Origin: Xylaria sp. FL1777
Taxonomy: Eukaryota > Ascomycota > Sordariomycetes > Xylariales > Xylariaceae
Length of the DNA stretch: 64,000 nucleotides
Reading direction: 5' to 3'
Assembly: GCA_022578965.1 (NCBI GenBank)
Contig: MU400519.1
Span: 310,001-374,000, forward strand
Shown: in pieces, positions 34,860 through 46,575 of the stretch
How the letters are laid out: the number at the start of each line of letters is the position of its first letter
How positions within the stretch are numbered: the stretch's first letter is position 1
Notes under the pieces: generated by a model
The model's database searches: none
What the model was told of the DNA's origin: nothing
Seen by the model: the letters and a program-made list of their open reading frames with translations, nothing else
Position numbers and translations under genes: made by a program

Positions 34860-37655
34860 ATGTACTCTGGCTTCGAGGGGACCGACGCAGTCGGGCTCAA
34901 GGGAGGTCGCAAGGGCGAGGGAGGTGAAAAGCTGGACTCAGTTAGCCCACGATCGTTTGAGGCCCCTCTGAGGCCCAAGCGACAGCAAGTGGCCCGGGCC
35001 TGTGACTCGTAGGCTTGTCTCCTGAAGCCCTTTCTGTCTTCTTGTTGTCTTGATATCTTCTCTAACCGACTTTAGATGCCGGATGCACCGCATTAAATGC
35101 GACAATAATGTGCCATGCAAGTTAGTATCTAGAGCGTTGTTCCTACTCTAGTTCGGGACTAAACACATACACTATGGCTCTGCCGTCTTCGGCTGGCTCC
35201 AAACGACAATAAAATACTGCACTGCTAGCATAGAGCTTACTAGACTAACACGTACTTGCATTGATAGGAACTGTGTGAGCAGGGGAGAACAGTGTATCAA
35301 CAAGAGTGCCAGTGAAAGACGTACTCTACCCCAGGCATATCGGTGAGCCATTGAATGACGGCGCTGGCAAAAGATGAATCTCTCTGACGACAACACAGAG
35401 AAATTGACAGGTTGAAGCAAAAGGTCAGAGAACTTGAAGAAGAGTTAGAAAAACAACGCAGGAAACCGTCGCTCGTCTCTACCTTCGTTCCGCCACAGCC
35501 CTTCGCCTTAACGCCTCCTGGCTCGGACTCTACCCCGACGCCAGATGTTACGGGGGTGTCTCACAGTGTCGTCAGCGGGAACCAGACAGTTTGGGGCGGT
35601 GTCATGACAAGTACTGGCCAGTCACCGCAGAAGACGTGGTATGGGCCGTCGTCTCTCTTTTACTACATCAACCGCATGAACACCTACCTATCAGCCATCT
35701 TTCAGCAATTACATCCAGACGACCTTATCCAGCTGAAGTCGGTTGCGAAGACATTTGCCACCCCAGATTGCAACCAAACAGAAGATGACGATAAAGCGGC
35801 TGCCAAAGAAGTCAGCCAAACAGTCTCGAATGAGGCTTATTTAACCCCCGCCCAAGAGGAATATTTCTTGAATCAGTATTGGCAGTGGTATCATCCTACA
35901 TTGGCTATCCTTGATGAGGCCGAATTCAAGAAACACTACCGGTCGCTCGCAACAAGACCAGGTCAGCCGCGCAAACCTTCGCCTCTCGTCGATATCGTCA
36001 TTGCCGTGAGCATGCAAGTTGGAATGGCCGTGGCCCAGCGAAACAGCCCGAGGGCACTGTCAGCGACAGAAGTAGGCAGGGATGACCCTAGTATAGCTGG
36101 ACGATTATATTATCGTCGATGCCAACGTCTACTGTATAATGAACAGGAGGCGCCGACCCTAACGACTGTACAATGCCATATGCTCTCGGCAGTCTACACC
36201 TGCTGTGCTGCTTTCCAAAATATGTGTCTTATCGCTACGTCCCTCGCAGTCCGATCGGCTCACATGCTCGGGTTGCACGTCGAGCCACCTAGGGACTTAC
36301 CAGTTGCTACCCGGGAGCTACGCAGACGTGTTTGGTGGACTTTGTATACCTTCGAGAGTAAAACTTGTATGAAGCTGGGCCGTCCATTCTACACATTTTC
36401 AGATTCGACATCGTGTGATCTGCCAGGTTAGTCTTCTGAAGTTTCTTGTGTCCGCTATGTTATACTTTGGAGTATGAGTCGCTTGATTGAAGTAATTCTG
36501 CTTCTATTATGATTGCAGATTTCCGGAACTCTTTTCAAAATTAATATTTTCTTTAGTATAAATGACTTACTGACCCTAGATTCCTGAATAGCTCATGATC
36601 ATCGAGTGGCGAGTCTTGCGGGTTCGGACTTTGCTCTCCTCGACGAGAATACTACGTGGCTCACATTCACTTCCTATAATATTGAGCTACTGCTATCTGC
36701 CCGCAAGGTACACACAGCATTCTATGACAGGTACTCGGATTTCTACAGCGGCAATACCGGGCAGGTTATTTATGACGATCCAGCAGCGTTGGAGCGTTAT
36801 GCTGAGTACCTTTCTACTGTGATGAGACCTCTCGACGATTGGGCTAAATCAGTACCCGATGCGCTCAAGACGAAGCGCGAAGGCGACGGTCAATATCTCT
36901 CCACTGACCGGTCGCAAATCGTCGTGGAGCAGTTTGTACCTAGCTGGTTACAACGGCAGCGCCTGCTTCTCGAGTCGCTTTATCACGTCTTTAAATTAAG
37001 TCTTTACAGACCGTTCATCTGCTTTCCATCCACGGTAGCGGAGTCTCCACCCCTAGGAAATACGTGTCTATCCCACGCCGCCTCTGCGGCAGAGCACAGC
37101 ATCGCACTCACCCATATTCTCCACCATGTTGTGACGAATACCGATCTTCTGGTTGGCTGGCACGAAGCCTTCCAATGGCAGTGGAATGCAGCTCTAACGC
37201 TCGCCGGCTACCTGTTCGCGTGTCCGACTAGCGACATGGCGCCGTCGGTTCGCGAGTCAATCGATCTATCAATAGTGGTGTTTGAAGACTTCGGACGCAG
37301 CTTCGGCACTTCTCTGGGCGCAGCCACGGTGATACGTGACTTAGCGATCAAAATCGATTTTCTTGCTGAGATTGTGCGCGGGAGCAATTCTCAAGCCGCC
37401 GCACTGCCAAGTGCACCGAGCCCACAAGACGCCGCCACCAATCAGTTCTCTTCCGAGGCTGAAATTATACCTCCGACTAACGATGTCCCCTTCATCCAAG
37501 ACGTGTTCGCCGGCTCGATGGATATGGCGTACTCTGTTGACAATTCGGGTGACCTGGATATGCTGTGGCCACCGATTGGCAATATGGCTGACCAGTGGTG
37601 GATTCATGCTCAACCCCCCGGGCCTAACGGATTCAGGAGCGGAGTCCCAGGATGA
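34860..37655 (+). CDS. Zn2Cys6 transcription factor with fungal-specific middle domain
   Basis: This is a nuclear DNA-binding regulator. Five exons are proposed: 34860-35008, 35076-35120, 35268-35342, 35399-36426 and 36592-37655. Phases all agree, giving 786 aa. The zinc cluster, split over three exons, is C48-x2-C51-x6-C58-x5-C64-x2-C67-x6-C74. A dimerisation-type coiled coil follows (EIDRLKQKVRELEEELEKQ). The fungal_trans middle homology region lies at about residues 215-435, with LNQYWQWYHPTLAILDEAEF, AVRSAHMLGLHVEPP and the RRRVWWTLYTFE signature, ending CDLP. The second half is helical with an unstructured tail. The intron at 36427-36591 is the doubtful junction: an earlier acceptor at 36518 leads to a stop within about nine codons. 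Target genes cannot be told from sequence. Confidence 0.82.
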
Positions 37656-38224
37656 TTTCGTACCATGTGTTCAAAAAAAATATTTGTCTAAACTCACATA
37701 TAGTATCTCTCTTACTGGCGGGCTTGGATGAGGCGTATAAGGTCGCGGCTCGGTTCTGCTAATGCACAGTATAACCCCAAAGATCTTAATGGATCTTAAT
37801 TTGGGTCTCAACCAGGGATTTTGTCGCAAATCAGTCTTTACATTCCACGTCAATAATATTCGACATGTGAACCGGTGCTACGCGTTCCTGTAGCCACTAC
37901 CGCGCTTGATATCATGTTGACGCTGCCCCTGCCTTATAATTATGGAACAGCTGGCAACGGGTGGCAAGCTTCCCAGCCAACCGCAGCCAATTCGAGTTGT
38001 GAAATTTCTCAATTTCTCAACCTGTTCAATAGCACCCTCGTAGCCATTGGCGATAATTATTTCGATCCCTATATCCCTTGCTAGTTCCTAGTAGGAAAGA
38101 TTACAAGCCAGCGAGGCTCTCCTGTCTCCAAACATACGGAATGGTATGAAATTAGAAGCAACGTGCTGCATTATAGGGACTCCAAACCACTGCGGTCCGA
38201 CCCAAATTGGGTCAATCTTTCAGA
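37656..38224. other. intergenic between two plus-strand genes
   Basis: This is the 3' flank of the Zn2Cys6 gene and the promoter of the methyltransferase gene. No additional gene is seen. The methyltransferase frame is open upstream only to a TTG at 38207. Confidence 0.6.
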
Positions 38225-39349
38225 ATGCCGGCTTTAACCAAGGCACAGAAGAAGTTGGCCCAGGCAGCGGAAGACTCTTTCAACCGCACGTATGCAGTCC
38301 AGTTTGGCGAAGAAAGGTGGCAGAAATCGCTGTATCCAGCACTCGCGGCGCCTACGCGCTACGCCGCCCTTGCTAATCGCTTTACTGTAGCCGATTTAGA
38401 CGTGGTCTTCTCCCAAGAACAGGCCGCGAAATTACAAGCCATTGTGTTTCCTCGAAGTTCAGACGTCTCTGACTCGAAGCCCCTCGTATCGTTTCAATGG
38501 GATGTCTCGGAAGCGGAAGCAACCTTTCCTCCACCACAAGCTGATCCCTCCAGTGGTCTCATGACGCACTGGAACTTGGATGCTGCATCGCTTCTTGCGG
38601 TCAGCATACTAGATCCTAAACCGGGAGATAAAATATTAGATCTTTGTGCAGCGCCAGGAGGAAAAAGCGTCGCGTTGTCGCAATTCCTTCGCACAGACAC
38701 TTATGACAGCACAGCGCCCACTTTAGGGGGCAGCTGCCTTCACAGCAACGAAGTGAATACCGGACGGAATAAGCGGCTAGCCTCCAACCTACAGTCCTAC
38801 TTACCCGAAGTCTTCTTCAAGACAGGCGAGGTGAAGGTTCTGAAGCTCGACGGAACGGAGCCGTTTTCGGTGCAGACTTTACCACTCGGCCCAGGCGGCT
38901 ATGATAAAGTCTTGCTAGATGCACCGTGTTCGAGCGAACGACATGTGATCCACGCCCATGTGAAGGCAAGACAAGGTGGTAGGGCAGCTGACGAGATGAC
39001 GTCGTGGCGCTCGGGCCAGTCGAAGAAGATGGCCAAAATTCAGGTCGCCCTGCTCATGACTGCCCTCAAAGCCGTCCGTGTTCGTGGGCGTGTGCTCTAT
39101 GCCACCTGTTCGCTGAGCAGCGATGAAAACGATAGCGTCATCGAGAAAGGCATGGAACTGGTGCAGAAGGAACGCAAAAAGTCGGGCATCAAATGGGATT
39201 TTGCTGTGCGTAGTAGTGATTTCGCTGCTAGAGGGATCGAGGCCTGGGCGGAGCCGACGAAATATGGCTGGCTGGTACTTCCAGATCACCCTTCTGGCGG
39301 GAAATGGGGACCGCTGTTCTTTGCCCTACTTGAAAAAGTAGAAGCATGA
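38225..39349 (+). CDS. NSUN3/4-like RNA cytosine-5 methyltransferase
   Basis: The enzyme is predicted to transfer a methyl group from S-adenosylmethionine to C5 of cytosine in RNA. The gene is intronless, 374 aa, with its start at the first ATG (MPALTKAQKKLAQ). The SAM-binding motif is ILDLCAAPGGKS (about residues 136-147). Motif IV is LLDAPCSSERHV, with the Pro-Cys at 234-235. Motif VI is ATCSLSSDEN, with Thr-Cys at 294-295. In this family the Thr-Cys cysteine is the nucleophile and the Pro-Cys cysteine aids release, so both catalytic Cys are present. The spacing after DAPCSSERH and the final WGPLFFALLEK fit the NSUN3/NSUN4 branch, which in animals modifies mitochondrial tRNA-Met or rRNA. 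No strong presequence is seen, so location and RNA target are inferred. Confidence 0.86.
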   Translation: MPALTKAQKKLAQAAEDSFNRTYAVQFGEERWQKSLYPALAAPTRYAALANRFTVADLDVVFSQEQAAKLQAIVFPRSSDVSDSKPLVSFQWDVSEAEATFPPPQADPSSGLMTHWNLDAASLLAVSILDPKPGDKILDLCAAPGGKSVALSQFLRTDTYDSTAPTLGGSCLHSNEVNTGRNKRLASNLQSYLPEVFFKTGEVKVLKLDGTEPFSVQTLPLGPGGYDKVLLDAPCSSERHVIHAHVKARQGGRAADEMTSWRSGQSKKMAKIQVALLMTALKAVRVRGRVLYATCSLSSDENDSVIEKGMELVQKERKKSGIKWDFAVRSSDFAARGIEAWAEPTKYGWLVLPDHPSGGKWGPLFFALLEKVEA

Positions 39350-40930
39350 TGATGAGGTTAGGATGACGGGAAAATTTCCTACTGGGTTTGACACTTGCCT
39401 GTGCGTTGCAACGCTATACATTGATGTCGACTCCGAGTGAGTGGCCAATATTTTTAATAGGCATATTGGAACCTCGTCCTCATCTTTCACCCGTAGGCTA
39501 GTAGCCGAATTCGAGTCGGTATTAAGCTTACTGACCATTGGTGTCAGTTCCATCGCCTACAGTTGTTGACGCCCTAAGGACAGCCAGAGTCTTGGCCTAT
39601 GTACAATATCATTTGTCAGTATATCTGGAGGGCCATCGGGATGCCAAAACCAAGTCCAGAATCCTAGCCAACAAGGCTACTTCCATTGCCAATGCTCTCT
39701 CTCCGTGGGTGTATTCATTACTGTGCCTAACAGCTATTAAATGGTGAAACTAAACGGAACTGATGCGGTTTTATATGGGATACATATAATGCACGCTTTG
39801 GCTGACATCGAAACGGTCACAAAGACTAGGCACGTGACATTTAGGACGTCCTAGTGCAAGCATCAGACTATGAAGAATAGGGGCTGAGATCCCTTTTCAA
39901 AGATTGCTCGGAAGTAATACAACCAAGACTTCGGCAGAGTTCTAGGAAGACACAATAGCCAATATGGATAGCCAACAGGGAACAGCCCAAGGGAGAGATG
40001 AGGCATCAAAGAAGCATAGTACACCCACCCCTCTTTAGAGCATCACCCCTGAGGACTTGAACAACGAAAAAGTCAACAATGAAAAACATAACTACCAAGT
40101 TCGCATGTAGTCATCTTGGTGATGTTGATTCAGGATTTGGGTGTTTACTTGACCCCTGTTATTGCTACACCGATTATCAGGCACTATAGCAGATGGCTGG
40201 CCTTCTTCCAAGCAAATAAGGAAGACTGTCAACTGCCAGTCCACAGCGACTTGAGGCAAGTCGGCGATATTGTGTTTGTACCTTCTACGTACCTGTCTGC
40301 GCCGAGAAAAAGAGAAGGAAAGAAGAGAGGAAAACCTGAAGGAAGATCGTCGTTTTGCAAATTCCCCTACAAGGTACCAACTGAAAAATTTTCATCTGGG
40401 TGTACACCTCAGCTTCCGTTTATTCCTCTCCTCTAGATCACAACCCAACTCAACCCAAGCAACCCATCACCAACACGCAACACACACCATTGCGGCCATC
40501 TTTCAGGCCAGGTAATTAAGCTTCTATATTTTCATACTGTGTCAGTTGAGATATTCACTTTCATCTGCAACTATTCACTCCTTCATCGTCGACTGAAACA
40601 GTTCTCGGATCCTTAGCAACCTGTTGCATCGGATTACGTATCTACAGTTGTTGCCAACCTCGAGGCGCGATACAAGTCTGAGGAGTTCGGTATATTTCCC
40701 CCCCTAATACTAACGATAGAAATATCGTATCTAATATTCAACCAGACAGGTTTAAGCGTGATTGCCACGTAATATCTAAATTGCATTCACACTGTTCACA
40801 AGCACGGCATCCTGACCTAAAAACACCTCCTACCCTCCCCCTCTCGCACCACCATCATTAAAGTACATCTACATTACTGTATATTCACAATAGTCTGTTG
40901 TGCTCTGTTTATTTCAAGCATTCGTACAAG
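39350..40930. other. intergenic, no supported gene
   Basis: This is the 3' flank of the methyltransferase gene and the upstream region of the leucine-rich protein gene. A 69-codon frame at 39538-39747 has helical character but no recognised family. The last 250 bases are CT/CA-rich, as in fungal promoters. An upstream exon (for example an F-box) for the next gene cannot be excluded, but I did not find one. Confidence 0.5.
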
Positions 40931-42043
40931 ATGATGTACTCGGTGACGTACGCGAAGCCGTACCCACAATCGGACTCATTTGTCATAAGCAAGGTCCAGG
41001 GCAATACACACCAAGCATCGGTATCTTACATGGATGCGCAGTTTATGACTGCGAAATACCTACGCTTCGATCGCGTGGGCTCCTCAAGCTTCTTGTTCCT
41101 GCTCTCGCACCCGTTGGTTGAGCGGCTGGAGTTTCTGATGTGCGACTGGTACGATACGTTTTCGTTCCCGGAAGGCCAGGGCCCCTCGGCAGTCCGCGAG
41201 ATCGAGCTCCAGTACAGTTACGTTAGCTCTGATGTCATCGACTGCATCCTGAGAAGCTTCCCGCGTCTGCGCTCGCTCGTCTACTTGCGCCCGTGGGACG
41301 AGTTTCAGGACGAGTTCGGCGAGATCGGCACCGCGCTGTGCCAATTCGGCCAGCGGCTCGAGCACCTGACAATTCGCAACGAATCCCTCCTGCCCTTCGA
41401 AACGGATGTGAAATCTCTAGCCAGCCTCGTCAACCTCAAGTCCCTGGAGATCCATCTTGAGCTGCTCATCGGCTTCCGTAAGGTCCCGCACGGCGGCTTC
41501 GACGAGTACACTGACAGCCCCCTCCTCGAGGGCGATCCACCGGACTATGACGAGATTCACGAGTCCTTCGGTGACTGGTCCTTCCTCAAGCTCCTGCCCA
41601 CTTCCCTCGAGAGGCTCACGATAGACATCGAGCCCCCCAAGCTTAGCGTGTACTTCAACACCTACAAGCGCTACGGGGCCAAGTTCGACGAGCTCATCTG
41701 TGCGGAGCGCCGATTCCCCAAGCTCGAGTACATCATGGCGCCCGAACTCGAAGAAGTGGCGCAGAGAGTTCGCCGTAGACTCACCAAGTGGGTCTACGAG
41801 GACCATGCCTTGAAGCGAGTGCAGGACACCGTGTCGTCTGCTCGAGTGACTCCTGTCTCAGAAGACGAAGTGTCGTCTGCTCGAGTGACTCCTGTCTCAG
41901 AAGACGAAGTGTCGTCTGCTCGAGTGACTCCCGTCTCAGAAGACGAAGACGAAGACGAAGACGAGGGCGATGTGTCGATGACTGACCGGGGAGAAGACGA
42001 CGGCGATGTGTCGATGACTGAGCTGGGAGAAGACGACGCATGA
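40931..42043 (+). CDS. leucine-rich (F-box/LRR-like) protein with tandem-repeat acidic tail
   Basis: The product is about 370 aa from the tandem ATGs at 40931/40934. Residues 1-290 show irregular leucine-rich segments such as FLLSHPLVERLEFL, CILRSFPRLRSLVYL, LCQFGQRLEHLTI and LASLVNLKSLEIHLELL. These are typical of fungal F-box-associated LRR-like proteins, though no N-terminal F-box is seen. From residue 301 the tail consists of three perfect 13-residue repeats (VSSARVTPVSEDE), an Asp-Glu run, and two 12-residue repeats (GDVSMT-xx-GEDD). The repeats are exact or near-exact at DNA level, so they are recent and probably variable between strains. The tail is acidic with repeated Ser/Thr-Pro sites. 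Function is unknown. Confidence 0.7.
   Translation: MMYSVTYAKPYPQSDSFVISKVQGNTHQASVSYMDAQFMTAKYLRFDRVGSSSFLFLLSHPLVERLEFLMCDWYDTFSFPEGQGPSAVREIELQYSYVSSDVIDCILRSFPRLRSLVYLRPWDEFQDEFGEIGTALCQFGQRLEHLTIRNESLLPFETDVKSLASLVNLKSLEIHLELLIGFRKVPHGGFDEYTDSPLLEGDPPDYDEIHESFGDWSFLKLLPTSLERLTIDIEPPKLSVYFNTYKRYGAKFDELICAERRFPKLEYIMAPELEEVAQRVRRRLTKWVYEDHALKRVQDTVSSARVTPVSEDEVSSARVTPVSEDEVSSARVTPVSEDEDEDEDEGDVSMTDRGEDDGDVSMTELGEDDA
41831..41947 (+). repeat. in-frame 39-bp tandem repeat, three copies
   Basis: Three consecutive 39-bp units (41831-41869, 41870-41908, 41909-41947) begin GTGTCGTCTGCTCGAGTGAC. They differ by one base (CCT to CCC) in the third copy. Each encodes the same 13 residues. Confidence 0.95.
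41966..42037 (+). repeat. in-frame 36-bp tandem repeat, two copies
   Basis: Two 36-bp units (41966-42001 and 42002-42037) begin GGCGATGTGTCGATGACTGA. They lie at the very end of the leucine-rich protein gene and differ at the ninth and tenth bases after ACTGA-type positions, changing Asp-Arg to Glu-Leu. Confidence 0.9.
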
Positions 42044-44747
42044 GAGATTTCTTCAACATATGCACTTCTGTACAACCCCGTGTTTGAAGCCGCGTAGAAG
42101 AAAATATGAGCAGGAATCATTTGGGTCAGCGGGGGTTTTGAGACGACTGACGACCACATCTTGCGCATTCATGGAGTTCAGGCGGATACGGAAAGGCTGG
42201 AATTTGAACGATTTGTGCTCATTTGTGTTTGCACTGTTGTCGTTGTTCGCACTTTCGCCAACCGAGCAGTAAAATCTGAGGTTCTCTGGTCGGTCTACGA
42301 ACTGTTTCTCTCTGCTATTTCCCGCTCTGTCTGATCATGCAGATGGAACGACAACGAAACCAGCTTAGATCCGTCTTTTTTCTTTTCTTTTCTTTTCTTT
42401 TCTTTTCTTTTCTTTTCTTTTCTTTTCTTTCCTTCCCCTTCCCCTTCCCCTTCCCCTTCCACTTCTTTCTCAATGTCCACATCGTCACAAGTTTGACGTC
42501 AACACTGGACTGAGCCCTATTTGTTGCATGCGACCTACCTCTCAGTTAGGGACGGAAGGTACATGGTTGGTTGATTGGTCGTCGTCTGAAATTGAGAGCT
42601 GGTTGAGAGAGCATCGCCTGCTCAATGAACCCCCCTCCCCTCCACCGAAAAAAGGTTAGGGAAACTTTGTACTTAGTGATAGTAATCGATTCTGTTACTG
42701 TCTAACCCGAGTGAAACTCTGCCATACATCTTCTACCGTTGTAGGATTGTGCGTCTTGACTAATTGCAGTAACTGCTTTCTTCGTTCCGTGTAGAATACG
42801 AGCCCTTCCAAACTGTGCTCTCGCTCACGAATACCTCAAAAAGCCTGCCACATTTTAGGTCGGTGGACTAGACTATGAATAAATCACCAAGTTCATCGAC
42901 CGTCTCAAATGTATCCTTCGCTTCCTCACGAGGTGAGGGGGAGAGAAGGGGAAAAGAAGCTGATCTACACTTGTACCTACCTATATACATCCACATTCAA
43001 ACCCGCGTCTATGTCTAAGTATCTATACAAACCGTCCAAATGTCCCTCCTCCCACCTCTTTTCTAAAAAGGTCTTGGGCGTTTCCATAACAGATCTTATA
43101 CAGTTCAATATAGCCCATATCATACAGATAGATGCCAGACCAAGCTTATAAACGAACTGAATGTCTAATTGGGATACATGGTCAAGAGACTCCTAACTAC
43201 TACACATATTGGCCGCACTCGAATCCGATGCGGTTCAAGAAAAGTACACGGCCGACTAGACAGGTACATAAATCGTGAAGAATGGCATCGTGAACCTATG
43301 TAGTAGGTAGACTAAATCGAATGGCCGAAGATACATATGTACATCTAGAGTATAGTCTAGTTGCGACATGCATGTATAGATGTCCTCACTCACCACCGCC
43401 TTTTTATATACACTTACCTAGAGGTACCTTCACCTATATGTACTTATGCAATCCTAGGATTCTTACACGTCCGCGAGCAATGATGGCCTAGATACACGCG
43501 AGTTCGGCACGCATATGTATGTTTACAAATACAACTTCCCCAGATAGCATAGTAGGTATATAACAACTCTGGATGGCGAAGTGCCCAATTTATTACATTT
43601 TTAGTAGTATTACAATACGGTACTGCAATTCAATTCCGTGATAGATACTGGTTTCATTCATTACACAAATGACACAATACGACACATCGCCAGTATGAAG
43701 ATTACCACTTAGATATTAATGTAACATCTAACCTACTGCTACTTATTTAACAAGCAGCTGTTGTAGCGAGCTATCTAGCTTCAACAGCAGCATACAAGAT
43801 ACGACGGAACCCAACAATCCAAAAACTGTTGCCCGCTTCCTTCGATATAAAACAAAGCACGCACTTATGCTGTTTCCGAGCCCCAGCTATCAAAGCCGTT
43901 GGCAAAACCGCCCATCTCCAATACAAACACGCTTCTGAACTCCACATGCTACAGTTAACAGGACAAGACACCGTCTCTCAATGCGATATATGTAGGAATA
44001 AAACAAAATTGATAAGGGTACGTGTCCAATCCCTCGCTCCACAACTACCTATCCTGATCCAGTCCAAAACCTATACTAGCACGAACCCTATATACATCAT
44101 AAGCAAGGTAACAAACACAAAGGCACACCTCCATACAACCAACAACACTGTCGAAGACAGACAATACAGACATGTACATAGTCTTTCAAAAGCAAAACAT
44201 TATATGCATGCAAAACTCCCCGTAGCCTGCTGTAGTGTATCGGTTAGTTCTTGGTGTTACTCCTTAAGAAAAGATGAAAAATAAAATAAACGGTACAGAT
44301 TCCCCAGCTGGCGAACAAAGAAAAAGGAGAGAGGTATAAATGTGTAAAATAAACACCTTACCTGATCCGTGTTCTATTAACCCAAAACGCCGCAAGCAAG
44401 ATGCCACCTGAAGACTGCGATCCTATCCGTCTATGCTCTTGACAACTTCATGCAAACGTGGACTGACCCAAGTTGTCCCAAACTGACTCGAATATTCTTT
44501 ACACCGTCCACATTGACGTCAAAGTCGGATTTCTCGTGATTCTGATACTATGCCGTACTGCAAGCATCCCATAGAGGGATGCTGTGCCTTGGCAAAACCA
44601 TGCAATCAATTATGGTCGGCTCGGTCCTGCGTGACATGAGATGTCTAGCTCCTATCAAGGTAGCACAACTTGAGCTTGAGTCAGAATGCTCGATTGGAAC
44701 ATAATGTACCACGGAGTGACGTCATCCCGGGCTCCATCCTAGATTGA
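42044..44747. other. 2.7 kb intergenic stretch without supported gene
   Basis: This separates the 3' ends of the leucine-rich protein gene (+) and the membrane protein gene (-). It contains the pyrimidine tract at 42376-42460. A 151-codon plus-strand frame at 43829-44284 is rich in His, Lys and Thr but has no recognised domain and no splice partners. I do not call it a gene. Confidence 0.5.
42376..42460. repeat. long pyrimidine tract: (TTTTC)n then (CCCCTT)n
   Basis: About ten TTTTC units are followed by about four CCCCTT units on the plus strand, giving an almost pure pyrimidine strand of roughly 85 bases. Such polypurine-polypyrimidine tracts can form triplex DNA and are unstable in length. 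It lies downstream of the leucine-rich protein gene. Confidence 0.92.
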
Positions 44748-46575
44748 TTAGAGCGATCGGTGGGTATTATCGTCTAAAAGTCTCGCGCTGGCGCTGGCGG
44801 CCACGGTTGCCCTTCTGCTGCTGATATCACCGTATAGCATCTCCATGAGCTTCCCCTTCTGACGCGCGCGAACGCCCTCGAGGTAGATGCCCACGTCTTC
44901 GAGGCCCTTGATCTGGTCATCAAGCGTGAGGGTGCTACTATTGACGCTTCTCACGAGGGGAGAGACGAGCTTCCGTCGTAGGTTCTCGAGATTTGCCTTA
45001 AGGGTGAGCAGCTTGCCGTTGTGCTCTACCAGGATGCCTTTGTTACGGACCGTTTTCTCACGCACATTGACTAGCAGCTCGCGATTGCGCTCGTACTTCT
45101 TCACCTCGCTGGCTTTGGCCCCGAGAATACGCGTCCATAGAGAGGACAGTAAATCGGCGTGCTGTTCGTCTTGGAGACTTGATTCGCGGACGACGAGGCG
45201 GGCTAAGTTGAGGAACTGCCTGTCAATGGCCTCGAATAGGCCGAAGAGTGCCAGCGAGTGCTGTAGCTCATTCTCGATCGCCTCCTCGAGAACGGATAGG
45301 AATTCGGTGAAGGTGCGTTGTAAAGTTTGCTGTGTGTGCTGGGTCTGCGACATGCCGAAGACGGTAGTTGCTACGGTTCCAAGTCTCGTCGGTGCACCGG
45401 TGTTTGGGTCCTCGAGAAGACCGGCAGCGCATAATAAGTTGTGGATGTTGGAAAAGGCAGTGGCGAGGGGTGGACTTGGAAGGGAGTGTAGCTGGGAGAG
45501 CTCGCGCCGCGCCCAATCCATTACAATCAGTATGCTATCGATATCGCCGTCGACATTGGCGAAGAACTTCGTAAGCTCCACGGCGAGAGTCTTGAGGCTG
45601 TCAGATAGATCATCAAGCGATTTGACGATGATCGGGGCCGAAGTCATATTACTCGAGCGCACGCTCTCGCCGAGATCCCACACGGCGACCCCAGTTGCTT
45701 GCAAATCGCCTACTTGAGAAACACCATTTTCCGAGTAGTAAATGAGAGGCTCAAAGGAGCGCGCCAGTCCGGCAACTTTGACAAGATCCGGGACAGGGCG
45801 CAATGAAGCAGGTTCGAAGAGTAAGCGGGTTACAGACATCGACAGCATGGCAACTAATAGAGCGAGGACGACGCTGGCCCATGACTTCGTAATCGTCCGA
45901 TAGCTCGACTGAAAAAAGTTGACAGCGGCATCAATGGGTTCTGTGCGCTGTTGTATATCTGCGCGGACCGCGAAGCGTATGTCTGAAATGTACAATTAGC
46001 AGACAAGAGAGGCAGAAACCAAGCGACCAGCACTCACAATTATCTCGACTGGCACCCGGAGGTACGGATGCCATTATGCTTTGCCTTGGGCCTTCTGTGG
46101 GGTCTCTATCTATCTCCTCTTTAATGGGGGGTATGCTTTCGCTCTTCATCTTAACCAAGGTGTCGTCATCGCCACAAGCGTCTGGCTCAGGCGAGCGCCC
46201 CTTCTCAGGGCTGAGGCTGCCAGTGGGCAGGCGAGTTCTGCGCGCAGCTTCAAAGACGTCGGAATCATGGGCGGGGTCAAGAAGCCTTGACTTGTTCAAG
46301 ACATGGCGAACCAGAACATCGTTCCCACTACGCCAATTACCGTAAAACCGATCACCGTTTTCAAGGCGCCTCCAGGCCGGCGGGCTATAGTTGCCGTTGG
46401 ATAGCGAGACATCATCCAAGTTGTCGTCGCTCTCGTCGTTGACGTCGGGAGTCTCGGCCGAGAAGCCACAGTCGGAACGCGCCGGCGGGTAGCCGAGGTG
46501 CCTCGGCGGCGGCGACATCAGGGTCGCGAAGTCGGCGTCGTCCAGACTGACCTCGGAGCAGTGCATTGACGTCAT
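44748..46575 (-). CDS. fungal membrane protein of unknown function
   Basis: Two exons, 46575-46038 and 45982-44748, joined at donor GTGAGT and acceptor TTTCAG, give 590 aa from the ATG at 46575. The N-terminal ~175 residues are polar and probably disordered, with family-like phrases LMSPPPRHLGYPPARSDC and NYSPPAWRRLENGDR. A transmembrane helix (SWASVVLALLVAMLSMSV) lies at about residues 212-232. A long helical region follows, probably coiled coil, with heptad-like stretches such as LLTLKANLENLRRKL, and the protein ends in a basic/Ser tail. I recognise the pattern as a conserved uncharacterised ascomycete protein but cannot name a function. The true start may lie further upstream, since an overlapping frame on the same strand (to 47074) encodes another membrane segment. 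Confidence 0.7.

Noticed and set aside
43829..44284. 151-codon plus-strand frame rich in Thr, His and Lys
   Set aside because: No domain or conserved motif; composition fits translated non-coding sequence. It could be part of a non-coding transcript.
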